The notes beneath the pieces were generated by a model. That model was not told where the DNA came from. It worked only from the letters and a program-made list of their open reading frames with translations, and ran no database searches. A program made the translations under genes and the position numbers. Shown here one piece after another: positions 26,776 through 35,462 of a stretch of 64,000 nucleotides of DNA. Position 1 is the first letter of the stretch; each line of letters begins with the position of its first letter. This DNA is from Pseudomonas arsenicoxydans (GTDB taxonomy: Bacteria; Pseudomonadota; Gammaproteobacteria; Pseudomonadales; Pseudomonadaceae), in assembly GCF_900103875.1 (NCBI RefSeq), contig NZ_LT629705.1, positions 4,039,001 to 4,103,000 on the forward strand, given 5' to 3'.

Positions 26776-26823
26776 AACGACGCTGATATCTGGTAATGCT
26801 ACAAAGCATTTCAAGGCGTCGTT
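26776..26823 (+). other. Nested hairpin in leader of the 59-aa gene
   Basis: Outer arms AACGACGC (26776-26783) and GCGTCGTT (26816-26823) enclose inner arms AATGCT (26795-26800) and AGCATT (26805-26810). It lies 69 nt upstream of a small exported-protein gene. It could be a 5' leader structure or an extra terminator for the lactonase gene. Confidence 0.45.
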
Positions 26824-26892
26824 CCTCGGAGGTTAAGTTTGCTTCACGGCCCCACCGGGCATGCAAGCCAACTGACTCCGAGGAATACCGAC

Positions 26893-27072
26893 ATGAACTT
26901 CAATCTCTTCTCCATCATCGCTGCTTCCGCCATCTCTGCCACCGTTGCTCTGCCAGCCAGCGCCAACGTTGAAATCAACGACAAAAAATCCCACACCCAG
27001 AGCTACACCCAGAAATACCTGCAACAAAGCGCCAACTTCTACGCCGCATTGGATCACAAGACCCAAGCCTGA
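26893..27072 (+). CDS. Small exported protein (59 aa)
   Basis: A 59-residue protein with a clear Sec signal (MNFNLFSIIAASAISATVAL, PASA cut site), leaving a mature peptide of about 35 residues (NVEINDKKSHTQSYTQKYLQ...). The mature part is polar, Gln/Ser/Thr-rich and probably helical, without cysteines. The ATG at 26893 has GAGGAA 7 nt upstream. Function unknown. It is the first of four tiny genes on the same strand before the gst gene. Confidence 0.72.
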   Translation: MNFNLFSIIAASAISATVALPASANVEINDKKSHTQSYTQKYLQQSANFYAALDHKTQA

Positions 27073-27092
27073 AATTCCAGCCCTGCACCTTT

Positions 27093-27167
27093 TATGCAGG
27101 AGTGAAGTCACTTGCGCCGATCGAACTGAATGCTTCGAAAGACGATGAGTGATGTCGCTCCTGCATA
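27093..27167. repeat. 75-bp inverted-repeat element
   Basis: Arms TATGCAGGAG (27093-27102) and CTCCTGCATA (27158-27167) are perfect inverses. Just inside, GTGAAGTCAC and GTGATGTCGC continue the symmetry. It resembles a REPIN in layout but not in sequence. No gene lies inside it. Confidence 0.55.
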
Positions 27168-27282
27168 ACGCGTTTACGACAGCATCACATAGCCATCACC
27201 GCAGCGCTTGATATCACATAGCCATGCGTTTAGATTTGACGTTGTTTTTTTGACTCATACTCTAATAACAAGGATCGGCAGC

Positions 27283-27408
27283 ATGGCGATGCGTCTGGCA
27301 GTGGTTCTTCTGTTTCTCTATTCCACCCCCCTTCTTTCGGCTGCCCAGCCCGTTCCAGACGAGCCGGATGCGGCCCGTGAGCGCTTGATGAGTTTTATTG
27401 AAGACTGA
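27283..27408 (+). CDS. Very small exported protein (41 aa)
   Basis: A 41-residue protein with a hydrophobic signal (MRLAVVLLFLYSTPLLSAA) and an acidic tail QPVPDEPDAARERLMSFIED. AAGGAT lies 7 nt before the ATG at 27283. Mature length would be only about 20 residues, so it could equally be a membrane-anchored peptide. No family recognised. Shortness keeps confidence moderate. Confidence 0.55.
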   Translation: MAMRLAVVLLFLYSTPLLSAAQPVPDEPDAARERLMSFIED

Positions 27409-27450
27409 AATAGACTGGCTTAATGATCAACGAAGCTGATGGTGACTATG

Positions 27451-27481
27451 GATAACGCTGAGTGGTTATCACAGCTTTTTT
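27451..27481 (+). terminator. Hairpin and T-run after the 41-aa gene
   Basis: GATAAC / GTTATC arms (27451-27470) followed by ACAGC and a T-run at 27476-27481. The stem is short and AT-rich. Confidence 0.45.
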
Positions 27482-27523
27482 GATCGATTCTGTGGGCTCT
27501 GAAACATGCCCACGGAGAACACC

Positions 27524-27736
27524 ATGGCCAGCTCAATCATTACTTCTGCCAAATACGGCGCCTACCTGGCCATAGGTCTCTATGTGACCATGGTGTTGGT
27601 GGTCAGCATTTCGGCACAGTCGCAACACACCTTCGAAGCGCCGATTCAGGTCGCTTATCCCGCCATCCAGTTCGAACACCGCGCTCAAAACGTGATGATC
27701 GATCACTCAGAACTGGCGGGAGTGGCAGGGGCATGA
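27524..27736 (+). CDS. Small single-pass membrane protein (70 aa)
   Basis: A 70-residue protein with one hydrophobic segment (YGAYLAIGLYVTMVLVVSIS, about 10-29) that could be an uncleaved anchor, followed by a periplasmic polar tail. GGAG lies 7 nt before the ATG at 27524; an in-frame ATG at 27506 is less well placed. Its stop overlaps the next ATG as ATGA, so the two small proteins are made together and may form a complex. No family recognised. Confidence 0.65.
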   Translation: MASSIITSAKYGAYLAIGLYVTMVLVVSISAQSQHTFEAPIQVAYPAIQFEHRAQNVMIDHSELAGVAGA

Positions 27737-27990
27737 AAGGGGGCAAACTCTGGGTCATTGCCTTCCTGGCATTCATGACCAATGGCGCTTCGCTGTTGGG
27801 GTTCGGGCAAGGTTCGGCAGGGTCCGTCGCCCGCTCGATAGAAGCCAATCACAACCTGGCGCGTAACATTGAAACGGCCAAAGCCATTGGGCTGCCGGTC
27901 GGCAATCCACCGATGAAACGCCAAGTCGATTTCTTCGGACCGTTCCACGTCGATTGCTCGGTGCTGAAGATGTGCGAAGTGTTCGCGTGA
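27733..27990 (+). CDS. Small exported or membrane protein (85 aa)
   Basis: An 85-residue protein with a basic N-terminus (MKGGK), a hydrophobic segment (LWVIAFLAFMTNGASLLGF) and a polar domain ending GPFHVDCSVLKMCEVFA with two cysteines four residues apart from each other in the tail. The tail might form a disulphide in the periplasm. It overlaps the previous small gene by 4 nt. The gene is followed directly by a 38-bp perfect hairpin. Function unknown. Confidence 0.62.
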   Translation: MKGGKLWVIAFLAFMTNGASLLGFGQGSAGSVARSIEANHNLARNIETAKAIGLPVGNPPMKRQVDFFGPFHVDCSVLKMCEVFA

Positions 27991-27995
27991 ACCCT

Positions 27996-28094
27996 GTAGG
28001 AGCTGTCGAGTGAAACGAGGCTGCGATCTTTTGATCTTGCTTGTAAAAAACAAAGTCAAAAGATCGCAGCCTCGTTTCACTCGACAGCTCCTAC
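27996..28094. repeat. 38-bp perfect hairpin made from the dispersed repeat
   Basis: Left arm 27996-28033 (starts GTAGGAGCTGTCGAGTGAAA) and right arm 28057-28094 are exact inverse complements over 38 bp with a 23-nt loop. The arms are the repeat also seen singly at 13935 and 52118. Standing between convergent genes it would act as a bidirectional transcript end; a further partial CAGCTCCTAC follows. Confidence 0.88.
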
Positions 28095-28117
28095 ACAGCT
28101 CCTACATTGACCGCGTT

Positions 28118-28714
28118 CTACTTTGTCATCACGGTGGTGAACAACTCTGACTCCAGAAACCGCTGCAACCAGGCCTGCAACCGCACGTAAGGCGTCTGTG
28201 CAAACCACTCGCGATCAACATGGGCGAATTGCCGTACGAACGGCATCAGGGCCACATCCGCCAGCGTCGGATGCTCGGCCAGCAAGTAATCACGCCCATC
28301 AAGCAACTCATCCAGCTTGCGCAAGAACACCTCGCCCTCAGCCCGATAAACCGTCATTGGTTGTTCGGGATAACGCTCGGCGTATTTGTAGCGATTGAGG
28401 TGCAGCTTGAACACCTGATCGTTCTCTTCGATCAGCGCGGCAGTCAGCGTTTTCCCGGCAGGATCATCCTTGAGCAACCAGTCTTGCGGATCGTTCTGCG
28501 CCAAGGCCCAGCGCATGATCGCCAGGCTTTCATCGATGACCTGGCCATCGACACTCAACACCGGCACCGTGCCCTTGGGCGATAGCGCGAGCATCTCGGC
28601 CGGTTTGGCCTTGAGGCTCACTTCGATAATGTCCAGCGCAACACCCGAGTAGCGCAGGGCCATGCGCGCACGCATGGCATAAGGGCAGCGGCGGAACGAA
28701 TACAGCGTATTCAT
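28118..28714 (-). CDS. Glutathione S-transferase family protein
   Basis: A 198-residue protein with an N-terminal thioredoxin-like domain (MNTLYSFRRCPYAMRARMAL) including KGTVPVLSVDG with the cis-Pro loop, then a helical C-terminal domain (YPEQPMTVYRAE..., HPTLADVALMPFVRQF). Cys10 in FRRCPYAM recalls the omega/beta-type or glutaredoxin-like active site rather than Tyr/Ser types. Substrate unknown. Its ATG overlaps the sbcC stop by 4 nt, so it belongs to the sbcDC transcript. Confidence 0.9.
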   Translation of the reverse strand: MNTLYSFRRCPYAMRARMALRYSGVALDIIEVSLKAKPAEMLALSPKGTVPVLSVDGQVIDESLAIMRWALAQNDPQDWLLKDDPAGKTLTAALIEENDQVFKLHLNRYKYAERYPEQPMTVYRAEGEVFLRKLDELLDGRDYLLAEHPTLADVALMPFVRQFAHVDREWFAQTPYVRLQAWLQRFLESELFTTVMTK

Positions 28715-31700
28715 TTCACCTCCAGGGTACTCAGGCCGTTGCCTTGGCGCTGGACTTGAATCTGCACCGGAATCCGCTCATGCATTTCCTGCACATGGGA
28801 GATCACCGCGACCTTGCGGCCCTGCGCTTGCAAGCCGTCGAGGGCGTCCATGGCCAGTTGCAGGGATTCCGGATCGAGGCTGCCGAAGCCTTCGTCGATG
28901 AACAGCGACTCGATTTTCAACGTGCTGGAAGCCATCGACGCCAAACCAAGCGCCAAAGCCAACGACACCAGGAACGTCTCGCCACCCGACAATGAATGCA
29001 CCGAACGCAGTTCGTCGCCCATTTCGGTGTCCATCACCAGCAATCCGAGCATGCTGCCGCCGCGTTTCAGGCGATAGCGCCGCACCAATTGACGCAACTG
29101 CACGTTGGCGTGATGCACCAGCAAATCGAGGTTGTAGGCCTGGGCGATCTTGCGGAAGGTGTCGCCAGTGGCTGAGCCGATCAACGCATTCAAACGCGCC
29201 CAGCGCTGGTACTCGGCGTAGGCGTCAGCGATCTGCTGCGCCAGGGCCTGATTGGCGTTCTGCCGACGCTGATCCTCTGCCTGTTCCGCGCGCAGTTCGG
29301 CGCAGCGGTGTTCGCTGGCTGCAAACAGGTTTTGCAGCTCGGTCAGTGCCGTTGCCAACTGCTCGGCGTCGAGATTGCCGTTGTGCTGCGCCTGATGATT
29401 GAGCAGGCGCTGATCGCGCTCCTGCACGCGCACGCTGGCTTGTTCGATGGCTTTTTCGCTTTGCTGCAATTGCTGGCGCAGTTCGCTGACCTGCTGGTCG
29501 TCGACGCTCAGCAGAGCCTCCAGACCGCCGTCATCCAGTTCTGGGTGCAAGGCTCGCCAGTCGGCGATCTTCGCGCTCAGCTCGCGGTCTTCGGTTTCCA
29601 GGGCCAGCAGGCGCTCTTGCTTGGCTTTGAGCTCGGCGGCCAGTTCGACCAGGCGCGTGCGCACGGTTTGCAGTTCCTGACTGGCCGTGACTTCGGCGTT
29701 GCGTGCCTGGTCGACGGCTTGATCGAGTTGCTGCTGCCAGTGTTCGGCGCTGCGGTGTTCGCCGAGCAGTTGCGCCAGTTGCTGCTGGCAAGCATGTTGT
29801 TGCTCGGCGAGGACGCTGAACTGCTGTTGCGCCGCGTCCAGTGCCTGGGCGCGGGCCAGTTGGCGGTCCTGTTCCTTTTCCAGCGTCTGCTGACGTTGTT
29901 GCTGTTCGCCGAGTTCATCGCGTTGCTGCTCGAGTTGTTCCAGACGCTGGGCGATCTGCCGGTCGAGCTGCATGAACGTAGCGGCCGGTTCGTGACGCAA
30001 GGCCTCCAGGGTTTCGGCCGGGAGCAGGGTGCTGAATGCGCTGAGTTCTTCATCCAGACGCTGGCGATCACTGCTCAGCTCGCGTTGCTGATTGCTCAGG
30101 TGTTGGCTCGCTTGCAGACTCGCCGCTTCGGCACTGCGCAATTGCTGCGCGAGGCGGGCGGCGTCTTGTTGCAGGGTGAGCAGCGCGGTCTGGCGTTGTT
30201 CGTCCTGGGCAATGCTCTGATTCAACTGGCTGCTTTGCTGGTTCAACCAGGCATCGCGTTTGATCGCGTCTTGCGCCAGCAACTGAGCGGATAATGGGTG
30301 CGCTTGCAGGCTCGGCGTCAGGCCTTGTTGCTGGGTGGCGAGTTGGTCCTGTTGCTGCAACAGCTCTTTCTGTTGCGCGATCAAGCCGCCGACTTCAGCG
30401 CGCAGATCGGTGAGCTTTTCTTTCAGCAGGTCAACTGCTTTTTGCGCGTTGGCCTGCTCGCTTTCATCATGACGCCCGAGGCTTTGCAGCAACGCTTCGG
30501 GTTGGTGATATGGATGCTCAGGGCTGCCGCAGACCGGGCATGGCTGATCATCCTGCAACTGTTCGCGCAGTTCTTCGACGCTGGCGCTGCGGGCCAGACG
30601 CTGGCGTTCCAGCAATTCGCGAGTGACGCTCAAGGTCTGTTCGGCGACGACCAATTCGTTCTTGGTCTTCACCCCGTCCTGTGTCAGGCGATCACGTTCC
30701 TGCTGAGCAGTGAGCTGGCGCTGCTGAAGATCTGCGCCACGCTTGTCGATCTCCTGCTGACTGGCCCACAGCCGCGTCAGCTCTTCGAACGCGCGCAATT
30801 GTTTGCGGTTGTCCTGTAACAGGTTGCCCAACAGCTGGATCTGTTCAGCCACAGCCTCGGGCTCGGCCCCGGCCTCTTTGTAGAGCACTTCCAGATTCTG
30901 TTTTTGCGTGGCCAGTTCTTCGCTGGCGCGGGCGGCACTTTGCTCCAGCGCAGCCAACTCGGCCTGGCCCTTGTTCAAGCGATTGCCGATCAACATCAGC
31001 TGTTGCAGGCGATCACGGTAGGCGTTCCACGCATCGCTCAATGGCGCCAGATGCGCGCTTTGCTCAAGCTCCCCGGCGATCCGCTGCAGACGTGCGGCCA
31101 CTTGCTGTTGCTGCTCGAGCAAACCTTGAATCGTGGTTTGTCCCTGAGTGCAGGCCAGCTCCGCTTGCTGCTTGAGGTCGGCGCTGACACTGACGTCTTT
31201 GACCAGGCGGGCGAGGGCGCTTTGTGCTTCGAACGCCTGACGCAGCAACGGCGCGCTGGATGTGTGTTGGTGTTGGGCTTCGATCAGTGCCGTCTGCGCA
31301 GCGCTCAGGCTCTGTTCGAGTTGCGCCTGACGTGCGTTCAGCTCGATCTGCTGTTGAGTGTGCTGCTGAATCTGCGCCGCCAACGGTGTGAGCTGAGCGG
31401 TGAGCTCGGTCTTGCGGGCGAACTGGTGCCGTTGCGGGGCCAGTTGTTCCAGCCGCGTCAGCTTCAGGCGTTCGCCGGCCAGGCTTTCCCAATGTTGCCG
31501 GGCACTGGTCAACTGCTCGGTGGCGCTCTGTTGCTCATCCTGCAACTGACGCAAGTCCTTGAGCCAGGTGTGCTGCAATTCAAGTTGCTTGAGCTGTGCC
31601 TGCTGGGTCTTGAGCTGCTGCTGCGCTTCGTTGAAACGCTCATCGAGCTCGGCCCGGGCTTCGGGTGAAAGCGGCGTCACGCCTGTGGCTTGATCCTGCA

Positions 31701-32352
31701 ACAGCTTGTGCGCTTCACGGGCTTCCTTGGCTTTGTCGAAGGCGCGCCGACCGAGGCGGGTGTAGAGCGCGGTGTCGGTGAGCTTTTCCAGCAGTTCGCT
31801 ACGCTCGTTGTCGTTGGCCTTGAGGAAGGCACTGAACTCGCTCTGGGCCAGCAGCACGGCACGGGTGAACTGTTCGAAGTTCAGACCCAGCACGGCTTCG
31901 AGCTGGGTCTTGAACTCGACTTTCTGACTGGCCAGCAATTGATCCTGATCGATGTCGCGCAGACTCTGACGGCTGGCTTGCAGCTTGCCGCCGGCCTTTT
32001 CCCGAGCGCGATTGGCTTCCCAGCGCGCGCGGTAACGGCGGCCGTCGATCCCGACGAAATCCACTTCGGCATAACCTTCACCAGTGCCGCGACGCAGTAA
32101 TGTGCGTGGGTCGCCGGTGCTGATTTCGCCATCGGCGTCCGGCGCCTTGGCAGAAACCTGGGCATTGCTCAACCGAGGTACGGCGCCAAACAGCGCCAGG
32201 CACAAGGCGTCAAGCAGCGTACTTTTACCCGCGCCGGTAGGCCCGGTGATTGCGAACAGGCCGGCGCTGGCCAGCGGTTCGGCGGTGAAGTCGATTTCAA
32301 AAGGTCCGGCCAGCGAGGCCAGGTTTTTCAGGCGGATCGCGAGAATCTTCAT
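28711..32352 (-). CDS. sbcC: Exonuclease subunit SbcC
   Basis: SMC-like ATPase subunit of the SbcCD (Rad50-Mre11) nuclease, 1213 residues. Walker A is GPTGAGKS (37-44). Long Gln-rich coiled coils flank a zinc hook DDQPCPVCGSPEHP (CPVC near residue 605). The signature LSGGETFLVSLALALGLA is near 1118 and Walker B SLFIDEGFGSLDPE near 1149. The complex opens hairpins and processes blocked DNA ends. sbcD precedes it with a 4-nt overlap. Such a nuclease is relevant in a genome rich in palindromic REPINs, since it cuts long cruciforms. Codon use looks normal. Confidence 0.97.
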   Translation of the reverse strand: MKILAIRLKNLASLAGPFEIDFTAEPLASAGLFAITGPTGAGKSTLLDALCLALFGAVPRLSNAQVSAKAPDADGEISTGDPRTLLRRGTGEGYAEVDFVGIDGRRYRARWEANRAREKAGGKLQASRQSLRDIDQDQLLASQKVEFKTQLEAVLGLNFEQFTRAVLLAQSEFSAFLKANDNERSELLEKLTDTALYTRLGRRAFDKAKEAREAHKLLQDQATGVTPLSPEARAELDERFNEAQQQLKTQQAQLKQLELQHTWLKDLRQLQDEQQSATEQLTSARQHWESLAGERLKLTRLEQLAPQRHQFARKTELTAQLTPLAAQIQQHTQQQIELNARQAQLEQSLSAAQTALIEAQHQHTSSAPLLRQAFEAQSALARLVKDVSVSADLKQQAELACTQGQTTIQGLLEQQQQVAARLQRIAGELEQSAHLAPLSDAWNAYRDRLQQLMLIGNRLNKGQAELAALEQSAARASEELATQKQNLEVLYKEAGAEPEAVAEQIQLLGNLLQDNRKQLRAFEELTRLWASQQEIDKRGADLQQRQLTAQQERDRLTQDGVKTKNELVVAEQTLSVTRELLERQRLARSASVEELREQLQDDQPCPVCGSPEHPYHQPEALLQSLGRHDESEQANAQKAVDLLKEKLTDLRAEVGGLIAQQKELLQQQDQLATQQQGLTPSLQAHPLSAQLLAQDAIKRDAWLNQQSSQLNQSIAQDEQRQTALLTLQQDAARLAQQLRSAEAASLQASQHLSNQQRELSSDRQRLDEELSAFSTLLPAETLEALRHEPAATFMQLDRQIAQRLEQLEQQRDELGEQQQRQQTLEKEQDRQLARAQALDAAQQQFSVLAEQQHACQQQLAQLLGEHRSAEHWQQQLDQAVDQARNAEVTASQELQTVRTRLVELAAELKAKQERLLALETEDRELSAKIADWRALHPELDDGGLEALLSVDDQQVSELRQQLQQSEKAIEQASVRVQERDQRLLNHQAQHNGNLDAEQLATALTELQNLFAASEHRCAELRAEQAEDQRRQNANQALAQQIADAYAEYQRWARLNALIGSATGDTFRKIAQAYNLDLLVHHANVQLRQLVRRYRLKRGGSMLGLLVMDTEMGDELRSVHSLSGGETFLVSLALALGLASMASSTLKIESLFIDEGFGSLDPESLQLAMDALDGLQAQGRKVAVISHVQEMHERIPVQIQVQRQGNGLSTLEVK

Positions 32353-33593
32353 GGTTGTTCGCTCTCCGTCTGCACGTCTTGCAACAGCTCGGCAAAGTCC
32401 TTCAGCGTTTGCTCATCAACCTCGCTGCCGTAGTTGTCCTGCCAGGCGCGGCTGAACAATTCCTGTGGCGTCAGTTGGTCCAGTTCGATCAACGCGGTGC
32501 CGTCATCGACGCCCTCGCGACTGCCGTTGCCGGCGTATTCGGCGGCGATGCGCACCAGGCGCACGGCCTTTCCTTGCAGGGCGCTTTCCACTTGATGGCG
32601 CAAGTCGGGTTGCGGTTCGTCCAGACGCACGCGCACTTCCAGCCACGGTTGGCGCTGGATATCGGCGAGCAAATCGATGTTCGGCAGGTCAGCCAGTTGC
32701 AGCAGGATCTCCGCCAAGGGCGCCGGGCCAATGCGTTGCAGGTTCACGGCGCGGGGGATCAGCTTCGGTTCGACGCTGACCAAGGTTTCGCCATCGAGCT
32801 TCACGTCGAGAATCTGATGCTGATAACCGATTTCCGAGAACGACAGCGGAATTGGCGAGCCGCTGTAGCGAATGCGCTCTTCACCGTTCACTTTCTGCGG
32901 TTTGTGCAAATGCCCGAGGGCGACGTAGCTGATGCTCGGCCCGAACAGGCTGGCGGGTAGGGCCTCGGCGTTACCGATGATCAGGCTGCGCTCGGAGTCT
33001 TCCGACACCGAACCGCCCGCCATGTGCGCATGGCTGATAGCAATCAGCGCCTGCCCCGGCTTGCGTTTGGCATTGGCGGCTTCGATCAGCCATTCATGAA
33101 CCTGACCGATACCGCGCAGGTAGTTATCGCCAAGCTGCGCACCCGTCACTTCAGCCGGGCGCAGGAAGGGCAGCGCCAGGCACCAGCCGGCAATCTCGCC
33201 GCTGGCATCTGGCAACGGCAGCAACAGCCGTTCGGCATCCAGCTGGCCGTCATCCAGCCACAACACCCGACCGAGCGCGTGAGTGCGCAAACGGCGCATC
33301 AACGGCGCTGGCAGCTCGATCCGCGAGCCGGAGTCGTGGTTGCCGGCGATGATCACAATGGTCAGCAGCGGCTGCTGCTCGTGGGCGCTGACGATGAATT
33401 CGTAGAGGCGTTCCTGGGCTTTGACCGGCGGATTGACCGTGTCGAAGATATCGCCGGCGATCAACAGCACGTCGGGCTGGTCCAGCTTCAGCTGGCGCAA
33501 CAGCCATTCAAGAAAACAACCGTGCTCGAAATCGCGGTCCTGGCCGTGCAGGTTCTGCCCAAGGTGCCAGTCGGAGGTGTGAAACAGACGCAA
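32349..33593 (-). CDS. sbcD: Exonuclease subunit SbcD
   Basis: Mre11-type metallophosphoesterase of 414 residues. The phosphoesterase motifs are in order: TSDWHLGQNLHG (about 6-17), GDIFD, GNHDSG, SHAHMAGG and GHLHKPQ. A C-terminal capping domain and the SbcC-binding tail follow. It is the nuclease half of SbcCD and first gene of the sbcD-sbcC-gst operon. The start at 33593 gives MRLFHTSDWHLGQ, the expected N-terminus. Confidence 0.96.
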   Translation of the reverse strand: MRLFHTSDWHLGQNLHGQDRDFEHGCFLEWLLRQLKLDQPDVLLIAGDIFDTVNPPVKAQERLYEFIVSAHEQQPLLTIVIIAGNHDSGSRIELPAPLMRRLRTHALGRVLWLDDGQLDAERLLLPLPDASGEIAGWCLALPFLRPAEVTGAQLGDNYLRGIGQVHEWLIEAANAKRKPGQALIAISHAHMAGGSVSEDSERSLIIGNAEALPASLFGPSISYVALGHLHKPQKVNGEERIRYSGSPIPLSFSEIGYQHQILDVKLDGETLVSVEPKLIPRAVNLQRIGPAPLAEILLQLADLPNIDLLADIQRQPWLEVRVRLDEPQPDLRHQVESALQGKAVRLVRIAAEYAGNGSREGVDDGTALIELDQLTPQELFSRAWQDNYGSEVDEQTLKDFAELLQDVQTESEQP

Positions 33594-33738
33594 GGCGAAC
33601 TCCGTAGGAAATAAGGTAATGGCCGCGAGGAAAATGATGGCGGCGAAAGGGGAGAGAGTTTACTGGCAAACCGTCGATTGGGCGCATCAGGGCCGTTATT
33701 TTTGCCCCGACTTGAGCTGTCTGGTGATTTTTAGGTCG

Positions 33739-33807
33739 TCATCGCGGGCAAGCCCGCTCCCACAGGGGAATGCATTCCAAATGTGGGAGCAAGCCTGCTC
33801 GCGATGA
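33739..33807. repeat. REPIN between sbcD and batD
   Basis: TCATCGCGGGCAAGCCCGCT to the left and AGCAAGCCTGCTCGCGATGA to the right, with GAATGCATTC in the centre. The right end is within 15 bp of the batD stop. Confidence 0.85.
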
Positions 33808-33821
33808 ACGGTGACGCGATC

Positions 33822-35462
33822 TTACTTCGGATACAACGGCGGCAACCCACTGTCACCCACTGGGTCATGAACCCGCTCGGCAATCGGGATCGCCTTGATC
33901 GCCCGCCACAAGTCTTCGCCTTGCCAGTACTGGCCGGTTTCGCTGTAGAGCGCGCCGTTCAGGCCGTCCAGTGCATCGGACAGCGGCACGAAGCGGGCGG
34001 CCATGTCGGCCAGGGTTTCCGGTTGTTGCCGGGCCCAGGCGTCGAGGGCCTGGCGGGTGGCGTGCGGGTCATTGGCTTGGCAGGCGCGCTTGAGTTCATC
34101 GAGCACCGTGCGCGGGCTTGGGCCGGCCTGCGCGGCGCGTGATATTGCCGGTTGCCAGCGCGCCCGCCACCAGAGGCCGAAGCCCAGCAGGGTGGTGCAG
34201 GCGAGGATCAGGGTGCTGAGTTTCCAGCGCCAAAGGGCTTCGCTGTCGGCCGTGGACGTGAGTTGGGCGCCGCTGGCCGGGGTGTCGACAACCAGGCTTG
34301 GGTTGTTCGCCACTTGCAGGGTTCGGGCGGGCAGGCTGCTGTGTTCCAGATGGTCTTCGAAGGTGTTCCACCAGACCACGTCCACCGCTGGCAGCTCGAT
34401 GGCGCCACTGCGGCCAGGCACCAGGGCCTCGCGATCTTCACGGTGGCCGACCAAACCGCGTTCGGTGCTTTGGTTGCTCAACACCGGTTGATCCGGGTAG
34501 CGGCGCAGGCCGTTGACGTCCGTGGCGGGCAACGGCGGCAACTGCGAACTGGCCAGGCCTTCGGCCTTCATGGTCAGGCTGCGGGTCAGCGAGTCACCGA
34601 CTTGCGTGTGGTCCGGTTCCGGGTTCCAGCTTTCGCTCAGGTCCAGGCTGCGCGCCGGTAGCCACGGCATGTCGGCCGGGTACGTAATGGGCTTGGCTTT
34701 CACTGTCAGCAGAATCGGCGCAGAGCTGACGCGCATCAGTTTGCCGGTTTTGGGCGTTTGGGTCGCAGCGTCCTGGGCGGGCTGGGCGTCCACCAGCGTG
34801 GCACTGAACATCTGCGCCGGGATGGTCAACTCACCGCTTAGCTGCGGATAAATCGCATAGCGCATTTCGATCACGCCATGGCGAAGACCGTTGATGGCTT
34901 TTTCGTAGGTGCGTGTCTCGCCCAACTGTTCAATGCGCGCGTCTGGAATCTGCAGCGGGGTCAGGCTGCTGTCGTCGTAAAGCGACACCGAATGGTAGAT
35001 GCGCAAGGTCAGGATGGCCTGGGCCTGTACATACACACTGGTCTGGTCGAGGCTCGCATCGATGAACACCGGGGCCAGTTTGTTTGCGGTGTCCTGGGTT
35101 TCACTTTCGACCACTTGCAGGGTGATCGGCTGGCTCTGGACCTCGCCCAACTGCAACGAAGGAATCGTCACGCTGCCATTTTCCTTGGGCAGCAGGGTGA
35201 TGATCCAGCGCGTGGTGGCGCGGTTATCGCCGTTGAGAGTCGTCAGTTGGTTGACCTGGCGGGTGCCGCGCACTTCGAACTGCGGCTCCAGTGGCGCCAG
35301 ATCTGGCTTGCCGAACTGCGTCACGTCGTTGGATTCAAGAGTCAGTTCGACCGTCTCGCCGGAGTTCAGGCGACTGCGGTCGACACTGGCGACCAGTTCC
35401 ACCGCCTGGGCCTGAACGGCACAGAACAACAGCGCGAGGATAAAAAGGGTGAAGCGGGTCAT
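33822..35462 (-). CDS. batD: BatD family protein
   Basis: A 546-residue exported and anchored protein. Signal peptide MTRFTLFILALLFCAVQAQA, then tandem immunoglobulin-like domains of the oxygen-tolerance (BatD) family (VELVASVDRSRLNSGETVEL...). A membrane helix follows near residue 418 (LSTLILACTTLLGFGLWW) with a cytoplasmic tail to the end. Last gene of the moxR operon; overlaps batB by 4 nt. Bat proteins are linked to envelope stress and aerotolerance, and to assembly by the MoxR ATPase, but the precise role is unsettled. Confidence 0.9.
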   Translation of the reverse strand: MTRFTLFILALLFCAVQAQAVELVASVDRSRLNSGETVELTLESNDVTQFGKPDLAPLEPQFEVRGTRQVNQLTTLNGDNRATTRWIITLLPKENGSVTIPSLQLGEVQSQPITLQVVESETQDTANKLAPVFIDASLDQTSVYVQAQAILTLRIYHSVSLYDDSSLTPLQIPDARIEQLGETRTYEKAINGLRHGVIEMRYAIYPQLSGELTIPAQMFSATLVDAQPAQDAATQTPKTGKLMRVSSAPILLTVKAKPITYPADMPWLPARSLDLSESWNPEPDHTQVGDSLTRSLTMKAEGLASSQLPPLPATDVNGLRRYPDQPVLSNQSTERGLVGHREDREALVPGRSGAIELPAVDVVWWNTFEDHLEHSSLPARTLQVANNPSLVVDTPASGAQLTSTADSEALWRWKLSTLILACTTLLGFGLWWRARWQPAISRAAQAGPSPRTVLDELKRACQANDPHATRQALDAWARQQPETLADMAARFVPLSDALDGLNGALYSETGQYWQGEDLWRAIKAIPIAERVHDPVGDSGLPPLYPK

